From Saccharum officinarum (taxonomy: Eukaryota; Streptophyta; Magnoliopsida; Poales; Poaceae), in assembly GCA_020631735.1 (NCBI GenBank), contig CM036201.1:74352353-74416352 (forward strand): a DNA stretch of 64,000 bases, given 5' to 3'. The position numbers and the translations under genes were made by a program. How positions within the stretch are numbered: position 1 is the stretch's first letter; each line of letters starts with the position of its first letter. The notes beneath the pieces are model-generated. The model worked only from the letters and a program-made list of their open reading frames with translations, did no database searches and was not told the DNA's origin. Shown one piece after another: positions 1 to 12,800 of this stretch.

Positions 1-2736
1 TAACCCAAACATTGGGAAATTAGATCCTAAAACAGTAAGTTGCCATTTTATTGGCTATCCTGAAAAGTCAAAAGGTTATCGTTTCTACTGTCCTGACAGA
101 TATACAAAGTTTATAGAGACGAGACACGCTGTCTTCCTAGAGGACGACATGATGAGGGGGAGCGTGGCGGCTCGGAAAATTGATCTTGAAGAGAAGCGGG
201 TGACTGCACCCACTCCGATGATTCAGGAGCCTTATTTCGAGTTACCTGTCTTTGCCACACCGTCAGTGCCCGACACTACGGTGTCAGCACCTGTCATTGT
301 TCCTCATGCGGCAACGATAAATGATAATGTGGAACCTGTTCTTCAGGAAACCATAGAACCCATTACCGTAGATGGGGGACAACAACAGCCCCAAGATGTA
401 GATGTGCCAAATGAGGAGGCCCCGAGAAGGTCTCAAAGAGCTAGGAGGTCACCTATTCCTAGCTATTACGAGGTCTATGAGACCGAAGAGTTTCGTATGG
501 AGGATGATCCCACCTCATATGAAGAAGCCATGAGTAGCGACCACTCATCCAAATGGTTGGAGGCCATGCAAGATGAAATGAAATCAATGAAGGTGAATAA
601 AGTATGGGAACTTGAAACCATTCCTAAAGGAGCCAAAACAGTGGACTGTAAATGGGTCTACAAGATTAAATATGACTCTAGAGGGAATGTAGACAAGTTC
701 AAAGCGCGACTTGTGGCAAAAGGCTTCACGCAAAGAGAAGGAATTGACTACAATGAGACGTTTTCTCCAGTCTCATGCAAAGATTCCTTCAGAATAATGA
801 TGGCATTAGTGGCACACTACAATTTAGAGTTGCATCAGATGGATGTAAAGACGGCATTTCTCAATGGGGATTTAGAGGAAAATGTCTACATGGCACAACC
901 GAAAGGTTTTGTCGTGGAAGGAAAAGAACGAATGGGATGCCGCCTAAAGAAATCAATTTATGGGTTAAAACAAGCTTCAAGACAATGGTATTTGAAGTTT
1001 GATCATACCATAAAAGGTTTTGGGTTTAAGGAGAATGTAGAGGATAATTGCATTTATGCAAAATTTAAGAATGGAAAATATATCTTTTTGATTTTGTATG
1101 TGGATGATATCTTACTTGCTAGTAGTGATGTCACCCTATTACAGGAAACAAAAGGGTTCTTATCCTCAAAGTTTGATATGAAAGATCTTGGTGAAGCTTC
1201 GTTTGTTCTAGGGATCGAAATTCACCGAGATAGAAACAAAGGGGTATTAGGACTGTCACAGAAATCATATATAGAAAAGATGCTAAAGAAATATAGCATG
1301 CACAAATGTAGTCCATCACCTGCTCCAATAGTCAAGGGCGATAGATATGGGGATCATCAATGCCCCAAGAACAGTTATGAGCTCAACCAAATGAAAGCGG
1401 TTCCATATGCTTCGGCTGTTGGAAGCCTACAATATGCAACAACGTGCACACGCCCTGACTTAGCTTATGTTACCGGGTTGCTTGGCAGATTTCAAAGTAA
1501 TCCAGGACAGGAACACTGGAAATTGGTAAAGAAAGTCTTACGATATTTGCAAGGTACAAAGAGCCTCATGTTAACATATAGCAAATCAGATTCTCTGGAA
1601 ATAGTTGCATACTCAGATTCTGATTATGCTGGAGAAGAAAGAAAGTCCACATCAGGATATGTGTTCACTCTTGCAGGGGGAGCTATATCGTGGAAAAGTT
1701 GCAAACAAACCGTCACTGCATCGTCCACAATGTATGCCGAGTTTGTAGCATGTTATGAGGCCTCAGGGCAGGTGAACTGGCTAAAGAAGTTCCTACCCGG
1801 TTTGAAGGTGGTCGACTCTATCCATCGACCACTAAAGTTATACTGTGATAATTATCCAGCAGTACAGTATGCTCACAACAATAGGTCAAGTGGTGCTGCC
1901 AAACACATTGACATAAAGTATTATGTTGTGAAGGATAGAGTCCGGGATCAAATGATAAGCTTAGAGCACATAAGCACTGAAAAGATGCTCGCGGATCCGC
2001 TTACCAAAGGCCTACCACCCAACGTGTTCAAAGAACACGTAGCCGGCATGGGTTTAAGGGAAAGCCTATGATTCCTGGACAATAAACGGCCCAAAAGTTA
2101 CTGAATTTGTTTCAGAACGGAGACATGTATCGTGGCTGTGAAATCTATCGGCAATAGACCGTGACGAAGAAGCACGCTCGATGCACTAATCTGTGATGGA
2201 ATAAGTAAAAGTAAAATGTATTAAAGTATGAGTTGAGATCAAGGGGGAGAATGTTGAACTGATCTCCTACCCAGGAGGCCCAACGGCTCGCTGGGACTTG
2301 GTCAAGCGCCCTGATCGGGGGCGCCCAACCGTATGTGGTTGAAGGGCCCCTGTCACACTGCGCGAGATATAAAGGTGGGGGCTGGCGGCTCGTAAACCAA
2401 GGTTCACCGTAGCCTACAACCCCACCGAAAAACCCTAACCCGATCTAGTGAGGGCGCAGTCAGTGACGGGAAGTCCTTCACCGTCTCTTCACCGGCGCCA
2501 CGATCTCCACTGCATCAACTCCTCCATCGACCGTCGCTGCCTAGCGCAGATCTACATCACCGAGGCAATGGCGAACACCGGCTCCAGCTCCTCCTCCGCA
2601 CCAGTTCTCCCCAACACCACCGGTTTGCCCTACTACCCCTCACAGTGCCTCTAAATCGGGAAACGTTGTTGTTCTTCGTAAATAATAGACTTGTACCGCT
2701 AGATCTACTACTACCGATCCTAATAGGAACCTAACA
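1..2736 (+). mobile_element. 3' half of a Ty1/copia retrotransposon, cut by the window start
   Basis: The reading frame is open from base 2 and encodes the end of integrase, reverse transcriptase and RNase H. After the stop comes a purine-rich tract (AAGGGGGAGA at 2241) and then a likely 3' LTR, 2252-2736 (485 bp), starting TGTTGAAC and ending CTAACA, so the termini match as TGTT/AACA. A TATA-like GATATAAA lies near 2366 inside the LTR. The 5' half and the other LTR are outside the window, so the target duplication cannot be checked; the five bases after the LTR are CGCCC. Confidence 0.85.
2..2071 (+). CDS. Copia polyprotein fragment (integrase end, reverse transcriptase, RNase H)
   Basis: The first ATG is at 149, but the frame is open upstream to base 2 and reads as the integrase C-terminal region (FIGYPEKSKGYRFYCP), so this is the end of a longer polyprotein and not a gene with its own start. 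Reverse transcriptase motifs are clear: KWVYKIKYD, the region with DVKTAFLNGDL, and the catalytic YVDDILLAS near base 1100. RNase H follows with YSDSDYAG and the terminal ADPLTKGLP. No stop or frameshift is visible over 690 codons, so this half of the element is intact and could be a young copy. The product would copy element RNA into DNA in cytoplasmic particles. Confidence 0.9.
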   Translation, partial: NPNIGKLDPKTVSCHFIGYPEKSKGYRFYCPDRYTKFIETRHAVFLEDDMMRGSVAARKIDLEEKRVTAPTPMIQEPYFELPVFATPSVPDTTVSAPVIVPHAATINDNVEPVLQETIEPITVDGGQQQPQDVDVPNEEAPRRSQRARRSPIPSYYEVYETEEFRMEDDPTSYEEAMSSDHSSKWLEAMQDEMKSMKVNKVWELETIPKGAKTVDCKWVYKIKYDSRGNVDKFKARLVAKGFTQREGIDYNETFSPVSCKDSFRIMMALVAHYNLELHQMDVKTAFLNGDLEENVYMAQPKGFVVEGKERMGCRLKKSIYGLKQASRQWYLKFDHTIKGFGFKENVEDNCIYAKFKNGKYIFLILYVDDILLASSDVTLLQETKGFLSSKFDMKDLGEASFVLGIEIHRDRNKGVLGLSQKSYIEKMLKKYSMHKCSPSPAPIVKGDRYGDHQCPKNSYELNQMKAVPYASAVGSLQYATTCTRPDLAYVTGLLGRFQSNPGQEHWKLVKKVLRYLQGTKSLMLTYSKSDSLEIVAYSDSDYAGEERKSTSGYVFTLAGGAISWKSCKQTVTASSTMYAEFVACYEASGQVNWLKKFLPGLKVVDSIHRPLKLYCDNYPAVQYAHNNRSSGAAKHIDIKYYVVKDRVRDQMISLEHISTEKMLADPLTKGLPPNVFKEHVAGMGLRESL

Positions 2737-3822
2737 CGCCCCTCACATGCGCCTAGCTACAATCGGTTACCTCGGCATGGTTCACTACTCGCTGCTCGAT
2801 CGATCGTTTTGTTCGGTGCCTTTGTGACGGAGAAAACAACACCGCCACTAGCTACGTCAGGATTCCGGGAGCCACGCCTTGCATTGACCAATGCAAGCCG
2901 CAAGCACACGCATCGGGTGTGACCTCAGCTGTGACGGCCTGACAGGTGTCGCGCTGTCCGTGCCTGTGGAGCACCATGTCTATTGTCTAGCATGCTCGGT
3001 TTCTTCAGCAAACAACGACGGGGAGACTGACTACCATGTCACACCATCAGCATGCCAATGCCACCGCGCGCACCAATGGAGCACTGGGCGAGTTTACCCT
3101 CACGTGCCTGTCGCGGTCTCAGCGATCACTGCACATTACGTATCTCTCTCTACGCTGTGACGAGCTCACTGATTAAAAAGCGCACGTCGTTGATCGAGCA
3201 CTCGAGCTACCCACTTATCAATGCACATGCGTCGACAATGTCCTAATTTTGGGGAGGGAGAGGGTACACATGATCGCTTTGGAAATGTGACTATGTGAGT
3301 GCTCCAGCTGAAAACGACACCCAACTGGTTGGTTTCTCCCAGTCGCTCAGCAGTCCATCGGTTACCCACCACTCTGCCGTTGAGGATTCACGCGATTCAT
3401 CACAAGCAGCAGAAATGCTCGTCACATCTGACAGGCTTTGTGGTTTCAGAGTGAAGGGCAGATGAAATGCCATGGACTCATGGATTCGTGAAAAGTAGCA
3501 ACGTAAACACACAATATCAAATTTTAATGTCATTCACGATCACAATTCACAAGAGATGGTTTTCATGGGAACCTTGACCAATGTGTTTGGACAGGGAAAC
3601 ATTACAAGTCTAACATTCTGAGGCTGCTTTACATCATGCTGATCTCATGTAGAGGTGCAAAGAGTTGCAGAAATAACTTTTGGACACCCGATAGGATATC
3701 CGTTGAGGATTCCAGCTTGGGCAGTATGCACTTCTTGCTGGTAACCCATGCATTTTTAATGAACAAAACCGATACGTGGCAGGTACCAGCTTCAAGCATT
3801 CCCTTGTTTCAGGTTGACGGCA
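2737..3822. other. Intergenic DNA and likely 3' UTR of the PheRS beta gene
   Basis: No convincing coding sequence is visible. The part from roughly 3300 to 3822 directly follows the PheRS beta stop codon on the minus strand and is probably its 3' untranslated region. The GC-rich stretch 2740-3160 has short ORFs on the plus strand with no recognisable motif. Confidence 0.4.
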
Positions 3823-6800
3823 TTACAACAGTGCTTCGAGGTCCATCTCAACGAAAGTGCAGGGATCCGGAATGCCAAATTTCCTTAGCACCTGCAAGCA
3901 GAGTATGACTACTAGCACTCAAGGAATAGGTGCTATAAATTTGGCAAAACAAATCACGTGTATCCATGTTATGATTTTCTTATTCTCAGATAATAATATC
4001 ATTTGTGTTCCTAAGTTCTTATTTCTGCCAGTACATCTCTTACTCTTAGTATAGATCAACTATGGAATTGGAGTAGCTCATAATTCAAGCGTATAAGATT
4101 GTGCTAACTACATTCATTTCATCCTCAGAAATCTTCATTCATATGCCAGCTAAACTACTGGTACTTAAGCAGCACAGGTTATAACAGCATTCAAAAGCGA
4201 CGCAGAGTAAGTACCTCAGCGTGGACAATTCCTAAGTAGCCAACTTGCTTGCCATCACTTGTAACAATTTTACATTGTCTTTTCGGGAAGAACTCAGGTT
4301 CCTAAAGAAATGAAATCAGTATATAAATGTTGACAACAGCAAAAGACAAGACAATTTATGAAGTTACTCTTACATCTGTAGGTACATAGTAATTCTCGCC
4401 AAAGTTGACATGCGGAGCTCTGACAACTTTGACAATACTGTCCACCAATCCCATAATTTCCTGGACAATTTAATCAAGTTAGCATAGGCCTACATAGAAG
4501 CTATGTAAATACATGCCTATACAGGATGTTTTTTTTTTCCTTAAAGCTTATACCTCAAATCCAGAAACCCTATTGCAGTACAAAGCTGCAAGCCTGCGAT
4601 TATTAGAGGCACCAACATCACGTGACGAGTCCAGCATCACAACATCACCAACTTCAAAAATCTACAATGGTAAATATTTGAAAGATCAAAATCATGGGAA
4701 CATTTTCATCTAGAAGGAAGATCGTAACCATGGCAACAGTAACTGTTTGGGCATATCCAACACTAGAAGCTGTATTAAAGCTCTTCCATTTAAAATTGAT
4801 TTGATAAATTAAAGTTGACTTTGGTAAAAATGAAGGACTAGATAGTAACTTTCTCTAATCCCAAAATCCATTAGAACATTGACGCATGGTCTCCAATGAC
4901 ACTTTGACAGGTAATATTCTAAATAACATGTTGTTCCAAATAGAAAGAGCTATATATTATAAAAAGTATTTTTTTAACTAATCTAGCAACATAAAATTAT
5001 GGTACCAATCTACTTGATTTTTTAGAAGGTTTGATCAAGAAATCCTAAATGGGCTTATACTATGGTTGAAATATAGTATATGAAGGAGAGTATTATCATG
5101 CAATCACAATTATGTTGGAAGGGAAAGGAAAACAACAGGCAAAATGACACTGCTGACAGCAAGAGAAATTTGAAGTTTTTTTTTCCTGGTTTCTTCTTTA
5201 TTTAGTTGCCATTTTATGTGTGACACAACATTCCATAGACCATATCCTTATCACTTATACAGCATATAAATATTGCTTATTTTCAAAAAGTACCTTTATA
5301 GGTCTTGGATGGTCTATATTATGTTTCAGTGTTTTCAATAAACAAGACATCAAACTAGTTCTAACAACCTGCAAGGTAACAAGGAAAAAATGATTATAAC
5401 AAACCTGTTAAAAGAATGATCATAGCAAACGAATGACATTGTAGAACAATGTTTATTTCCTTGGCAATCAAATATGGAGAGAAAACATGAGTTGTCAGTA
5501 GGTGGACATTCGGTCAGACCAAATCAATGGGTTCGGTTCATCAGTTTCAAATGTCAGGTATCAAAAACTGGGTACTGATTGGTTCCTAAAAATTATCAAG
5601 ATGAAGCAAATTTGGTCTCAGTTCGGTTTGGTCTCGGCCATGACTGAACTAACCAAGCTAGCAATACGCATATCAAAAAATAAATAACAAAATCACCTAT
5701 GTAATATAATGGTAGATTTTGTAAGTGGATACAAATGAGCATGATGAAACACAGATCAACAAAGGATGAAGCATAAATCATCTGCCGACAACAGGGAGGA
5801 GCCATTGCCGTCAGCTAGGTTTGACATTGGGTGGCTGCCTCGGCCAGCGGCATGTGATCACTGGCTTGGTCCTCGGGGACTGGGGAGGAGGTCGTCAACC
5901 GTTGCTGCAGCTCGGAGGTCAACCTCATCTCCCTGGTCAGCCGTCTATCAACAGCTCTACAAATGTAAGAGAAGGCGTGGGCCACAGGCAGGAGAAGGCG
6001 GACCCGCTGAGGCACTACTGAGTGGTCGAGTTAGGAGGAGGGGGGCATAGCCGTGAAGGCGCCTCTGACTCATCGCTATGTGCCACGATGCTAGAGAGGA
6101 CAGGTGGGGTGTTGTGGGTGACCAGAATGAAGTGGACAGTCCAGAAAAGCAATGTTTTGCCTATTCGCTGTGCTGAGGAGGACCTGACCCTCATTCAAAA
6201 CTTGCTGCCATGTGAGGTTCTGGATTTCCCTTGCAAATATCTGGGTTTGCCCCCTGTCCAACAGAAAATTGACCAAGGAGCAGGTCCAACCCATTATTGA
6301 TAAAGTTGCTAAACAGCTACCGGGGTGGAAGGCAGATTTGATGACACGTGCTGGTAGGGTGATTCATGTGCAATTTGTGCTTACTGGTATTCTAATCTAT
6401 GTGGCTATGGCAATTGATCTTCCGCCCTGGGCTCTCAAAGCCATCGATAAGATTAGAAGGTCCTTCCTATGGAAGGGAAGAAAAGAAGCAAACGGGGGGC
6501 ACTGTCTTATTGCCTGGCCCAAGGTTTGTCGACCTCGGGAATTAGGCGGGCTGGGAATAACTGATCTCAAAGCATTGGGGATTGCCTTGAAAGCAAGATG
6601 GCCTTGGCTGCAGCGGAGTGTACCAAACAAACCTTGGGCAAATCTGCCAGTCCACGTCAGTAAGGAGGTCGCTGGGCTGATCTCGGTCACAGTTCGTACA
6701 GAAGTGGGAAGTGGAGCTAACACCCTGTTCTGGAAGGACAAATGGCTGGACGGTCATGGAGTCCAGGAGATTGCTCCTCTTGTTTTTGCTCTGGTTCCTA

Positions 6801-9800
6801 AAAGGCGAGTGAGTAAACGCACTGTTAGTGAGGCCCTTCCTGATAATAGGTGGATAGAGGACTTGCAGGGAGAAGCTGATGCTGCTGCTCTATCTCAGTA
6901 TTTCCATCTCTGGGATCTCTTATCTAGGGTGGAGCTGAATGAGAGCATCCCTGACAAACATGTCTGGAGGCTTTCCTCTTCAGGCCAGTACACAGCAAAG
7001 AGCGCCTACACTGCCCTGTTTTATGGAGCCATCTCTTTTGAACCCTTTGAGAGAATTTGGAAAACTTGGGCGCCCCCAAAATGCAGATTTTTTATGTGGT
7101 TAGTGGCCCATAACAGGTGCTGGACTGCAGACAGGCTAGCAAAGAGGAGCCTCCCTCATCCAGAAATGTGCGTCCTGTGTGACCAGCTTGAGGAAGATCT
7201 TCATCACCTTCTCGTGGGCTGTGTTTTTTCAAGAATATTTTGGTTCTCCTTCCTTTCTCATTTTGGTGTTGCAACCCTTGCTCCAACACCTGCGGATCTG
7301 AATTTTGATAATTGGTGGAGAAAGATTGATGGTGCTGCTCAAGGTGATCTAAGAAGGGGTCTCAATTCTCTGTGTTAGAGAAATGATTTTCCTTAACTTG
7401 GCTAACCCTAGAAGGGTAGCTATATAGGTTCCATACATGGGCCACATGGGCCTTAGCCTCATGGGCCTAAACATATACTCCAACACCCCCCGCAGTCTGA
7501 ACTACCGTCGCAGCGGAGTTCGAGGCTGAACAAGAAAGAACACACACAACCCCCCCACAGACGCAACTAGCCACAGGTGATGTTGAGGCTGGAGCGAAAC
7601 TCGGCGAAGGTCGAGGACGGGAGGCCTTTGGTGAAGATGTCCGCAAACTGGGAGGTCGTCGGAACATGAAGTACCCGCACCTCACCCATGGCCACCCGAT
7701 CACGGACAAAGTGGAGGTCGATCTCCACATGCTTTGTCCGCTGGTGCTGGATGGGGTTGGTGGAGAGGTAGACCGCACTGACGTTGTCGCAGTAGATCAA
7801 TGTGCTCTGGGAGGGCGTCGTGTGCAACTCAGCAAGCAGCTGCCTAAGCCAGGCGGCCTCCGCCACGCCGTTAGCAACGGCGCGGTACTCCGCCTCGGCG
7901 CTGGACCGAGAGACCACCGGCTGGCGCTTGGACGACCAAGACACCAGGTTGCCGCCCAGGAAGACGGCGTAGCCGGAGGTGGAGCGGCGAGTATCTGGGC
8001 ACCCCGCCCAGTCAGCGTCGGTGTAGACGACGAGGTCGGTGGAGGAGGCCCGGTGGAGGAGGAGGCCGTAGTCGAGCGTGCCCCGGAGATAGCGGAGGAG
8101 GCGCTTGAGAGCCGTGAGGTGAGGCTCCCGGGGGTCATGCATATGAAGACAGACCTGCTGAACTGCATAGGTGATGTCCGGTCGGGTGAAGGTGAGGTAC
8201 TGAAGGGCTCCGGCGAGACTCCTGTACGCAGTGGGATCGGCCACCGGTGGTCCCTCAACCTCAGACAGCTTGCCCTGAGTGTCGACCGGAGTGGAGCAGG
8301 GGTTGCAGTCAGTCATCCCAGCCCGCTCCAGGATGTCCCGAGTGTACTGCCGCTGGTGAAGGAGTAACCCGGCAGGACGGTGCTCAACTGTGACCCCGAG
8401 GAAGTGGTGGAGCTCACCCAGATCCTTCATCGCGAACTCCTGCTGGAGAGCGGCAATAATCCTGCGGAGAAGGGGCTCACTGGAGGCCGTGAGGACAATG
8501 TCATCAACATAGAGCAGCAAGTAGGCAGTGTCAGCCCCATGGTGGTAGACGAACAGTGACGTATTAGACTTGGCCTCCATGAACCCCAGGGTCAGCAAGA
8601 AAGCAGCAAACCGGTGGTTCCACGCCCGAGGTGCCTGCTTGAGGCCGTAAAGGGACCTGTTGAGCCGGCAGACCATGTCAGGACGGGTGGAATCGACGAA
8701 CCCCGCCGGCTGACTGCAGTACACCGTCTCGGTGAGAAGGCCGTGGAGGAAGACGTTCTTGACGTCCAGCTGGTGGACGGGCCAAGACCGAGCAAGTGCC
8801 AGCGATAGCACGGTACGGACGGTTGCCGGCTTGACCACCGGGCTGAAGGTCTCATCGTAGTCGACGCCAGGACGCTGAGTGAAACCCCGGAGGACCCATC
8901 GAGCCTTGTAACGCTCGAGAGAGCCGTCGGCCCGGCGCTTGTGGGTCCAAATCCACTTGCCGGTGACGACGTTGGAGCCTGGCGGCCGGGGCACCAACTC
9001 CCATGTCTGGTTGGCGAGTAGCGCGGCGTACTCCTCTTCCATCGCGCGGCGCCAGTGAGGGTCCAACAGGGCGTCGCGAACGGAAGAGGGTACCGGAGAG
9101 ACCACCGCGTCGTCGGTCGAAGCCTCGAGTGCACGAGGCGGCAGTGTGCCAGCCGCGTGTCGTGTCACCATCGGGTGAACATGCCGCGGGTGTCGGTGAA
9201 GCAGCGGCGGGTGGTACACCGGCGGGGAACCACGAGCCGACGGGGACTGTGGCGGTGGTGTCGGTGTCCCCGGTGGAGAAGGGAGCGCGAGCGGCGGCGG
9301 ACGCGGCCTGCGCTGGTACACCCGTACCGGCGCTGCGAACCTCGATGGGGGTGCCGGGGCATGTGCCGGGACGGGATCCGTTGTTGGCGATCGACACGAC
9401 CCCCCCAGGGCAGAAGCGGGGGACGAAGGCCCCGGGTCTGCACGAACCGGAGAGTACGGGGCCGCGCCCGAGGACGACGGGCCCGGATCCGCTGGGGAGC
9501 CGGGACAGGGGGCCGGCCCGGCGCGTGGCGAAGCAGTACCTGCAGGAGACCACGAAAGAGGTGGCTGGACCACCGGGTCAGTGGGAAACAGGGAGGGTGG
9601 GTCAGGTACCGGAGGGGTGGTAGTGCTGGAAAAGGGAAAGACGGACTCATCGAACACCACATGGCGAGAGATGAGAACCCGTCGGGAGGTAAGGTCAAAG
9701 CACCGGTACCCCTTGTGATCCGGGGAGTACCCGAGAAAGACACAGAGCGTGGAGCGAGGGTCCAGCTTGTGGGAAGAAGTGGCAGCGGTGTTAGGGTAAT

Positions 9801-12800
9801 ACGCACACCCAAACACACGGAGGTGATCGTACCGAGGTGGGGTACCGAAGAGGGCATGGTGAGGGGTGGGAGCGGGGCAGGCCGCAGAAGGAAGGCGATT
9901 AAGAAGGTAGGTGGAGGTGTGCAGGCCCTCAGCCCAGAAACGAGCGGGAAGAGAGGCCTGGAACAGAAGGGTACGCACGGTGTCGTTGGTGGTGCGAATC
10001 ATCCGCTCAGCCTTGCCATTCTGTGAAGAGGTGTATGGACAAGACATACGAAGCTGAACACCGTGAGAGAGGAAGAAATCGCGGGAGGTGTAGTTATCAA
10101 ACTCGCGACCATTGTCACACTGGACAGCCTTGATGGTGAGGCCGAACTGTGTGGACACCCAAGTAAAGAAGTGGAGGAGCGTGGTAAACGTATCAGACTT
10201 CGCACGGAGAGGAAAAGTCCACGAATAATGCGAAAAATCATCAACAACCACAAGATAGTACTTATAACCAGAAATACTCAGAGTAGGAGATGTCCATAGG
10301 TCGCAATGTACAAGATCAAAAATACGGGCCGCATGGGAAGTAGAACTAGAAAAAGGAAGACGAACATGTCGGCCCAATTGGCACGCATGACACAGTTGCT
10401 CAGCATGTGCTCGAGTACATGAAGACCGGAGCTACGACTGAGCTGTATCAGGGCATCACGTCCAGGATGGCCGAGGCGCCGGTGCCAGGTAGTAGAGGAA
10501 GTAGAAGCGACGAAGGCAGCTGACAAAACGGGCGGCGAAGAAGACGAAGGAGCCGCCGGGAAGCGAAGGGTGTAAAGGGGCCCGGTGCTGTCACATCGGA
10601 GCAGAGGACGCCGGGAAGCCAAATCCTTTACAGTAAGACCAGAAGAGTCAAATTCCACAGAACAAGAATTGTCAGCTGTAAAACGTCAAATAGAAAGAAA
10701 ATTATGAACCATAGAAGGAGCAACAAGAACATCAGGAAGACGAAAGGAGCCATGAGCACCGGCAGTACCCACAGATGAGACTGGAATACAAGAACCATTT
10801 GCGACCATAATGGACGAAGGAAGAGAGGGAGAAGGAGAGTGAATCGACGAAAGTATACCGGGGTCAGGGGTAGTGTGGTAGGTGGCCCCCGAATCAGCGA
10901 TCCACTCGGGTCCGACTGGAGGTGTCAGGCCCATGGTGCTGAACGAGCGAGCCAGGGCCGCCTGATCCCAGCCGGTGACCCCCGGTGTAGTCCCGAAGGG
11001 TGGAACCCACGGCGTAGCAGGGATGGCGCCGGGTGGAGGACCAGCAGGAGGGGTTCCGGTCAGCATGGCCACTGGTGGGCGAGTGTCGGCTCCGGGGGCA
11101 TGGTAGGGCCACATGGAGATGCGACCGGACCACGGGTTCTGGAACGAAGACCATGGTGCCCCCCCCCGTGTGGTCCGGCCGGCGGAGCCTGTGGGTGGCC
11201 GCCCCGGCCACCCCCGCGGCCTCCACGTCGACGACGAGAGCCACGACCCCCCCACCTCCGCTCGGCCCGGAGGGAGGAGGGCCCAGAAGAGACGACGGTG
11301 GTGGAGCGGACGGCCGTGGTGGAGTCGGAGGACGCGGTGGAGTAGTGGCCAGAGCCGTCGAGGACCCCGGAGAAACAGCAGACCCCGGCTGGATGCCCTG
11401 TGTGAGCTCCTCCATGACAAGATCGTCACGGACCTCCAGGAAGGTGGGGAAGGGCCGCTGACGGGTGATCCACGTCCGGAGGTGGGCATACCGGTCGCTG
11501 AGCCCGCGAAGGGCGTTGAGGACCAAGATACGATCCTCCACGGGCCAGCCGAGGTCGCCAAGAGAGTCCGCCATGCTCTTCATCCGACGACAGAACTCGC
11601 CGACGGAGAGGTCACCCTGGACGAAGGTGTGGAAACTCGCGTCGAGACGCAGAGCCCGGGCCTCGGCGTTGCCTAGGAACTGGCCCTCAAGGGCAAGCCA
11701 CGCCCGACGCGCGTCAGGGGAGGTGCGGACGAGGTCGTGGAGGTCCAGAGAGATCGTCCCCAAGATCCAGGAGAGGACGATGCTGTCGAGACGGAGCCAC
11801 GACGGCGTCTGGACGGCGACCGAGGCGTCGACGAGGACGTGGTCGTCGAGGGCGTAGCGGCGAAGTGTGAGAACCACCAGGTCCCGCCAGCGGGCGTAGG
11901 AGGGCGACTCCGGCTCGAGGACGACCGGGACGAGAAGTCGAATGTTCTGGACCCCCCCGGCCTGGTAGTGGAGCTGGGCCACGAGCGGGTCAGCCGGGTC
12001 ATGCCAGAGGACGGTGGCGTGGGAGATGGGACGCCTGGGCGAGGCAGAGGAGGTGGCACCGACGTCTCGGGAGGCGGGGGGACCAAGGAGCTGCTCCGCC
12101 TCGACGATCTGGCGAGCCAGAGCGTCGACCGCGTCGCGCTCGCGCTCCCACACGAGAGCCGCCGCGCGCACACGAGCCTGGCCTTCCGCGGCAGCAGTAC
12201 GGGCAGCCACGAGGGCGGCGGCGAGAGTGGAGTCCGGCCCCGGGGCGCGCAGAAGATGAGGACCACCGAGACCGAGAAGGTCAACAGCAGGAGCGGTGGC
12301 ACCGGCACCGGCAGCAGCGGGGTTTCCAGGGTCGACCACCCCTGGCTGGACCACCCCCGCCGGCGCAACAGCCTCGGTGCCGTCCCCCACCGTGCCCAGA
12401 TCGGAAGAGGTGGCCAGGGCACGGGCAGATGCGGTGCCTGCAGTGGGGTGGCCGGCTGTGGGGTGTCCGGCTGTGGGGTGGCCGGCTGTGGGGTGACCGG
12501 CGGCCAGAGGAAGACCGGCGGGTAGAGGGTAGCCGGCGGCCAGGGGATGGCCGGCGGGGAGAAGGTGGCCGGCGGGTTGGGGCAGGTTAGCGGCCAGAGG
12601 AGGGGCCGCGGCCAGAGGAGGATCGGCGCCTGCCCGTGGCGGCTGGGCGGCGGACGCTGCGCCTGGAGAGGATGCGGCGGAGGCGCCGGCCAGAACCTGG
12701 GCCCAGGAGGGAGAGGATTGAGAGGGGAAAAAGGAATAGAGGGAAGGAGGAGGGTGAGGACCGCCGGCCATGGTGGCTGGGCCGGCGGCAGCGCCACCAG

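Noticed and set aside
5766..6300. Plus-strand ORFs before the LINE frame
   Set aside because: 5766-6130 shows no family motif, and only the end of the 6022-6300 ORF is LINE sequence.
7666..12525. Long plus-strand ORFs over copia E1, and similar ones over E2
   Set aside because: They are antisense shadows of the GC-rich gag-pol genes on the minus strand and show no motifs of their own.
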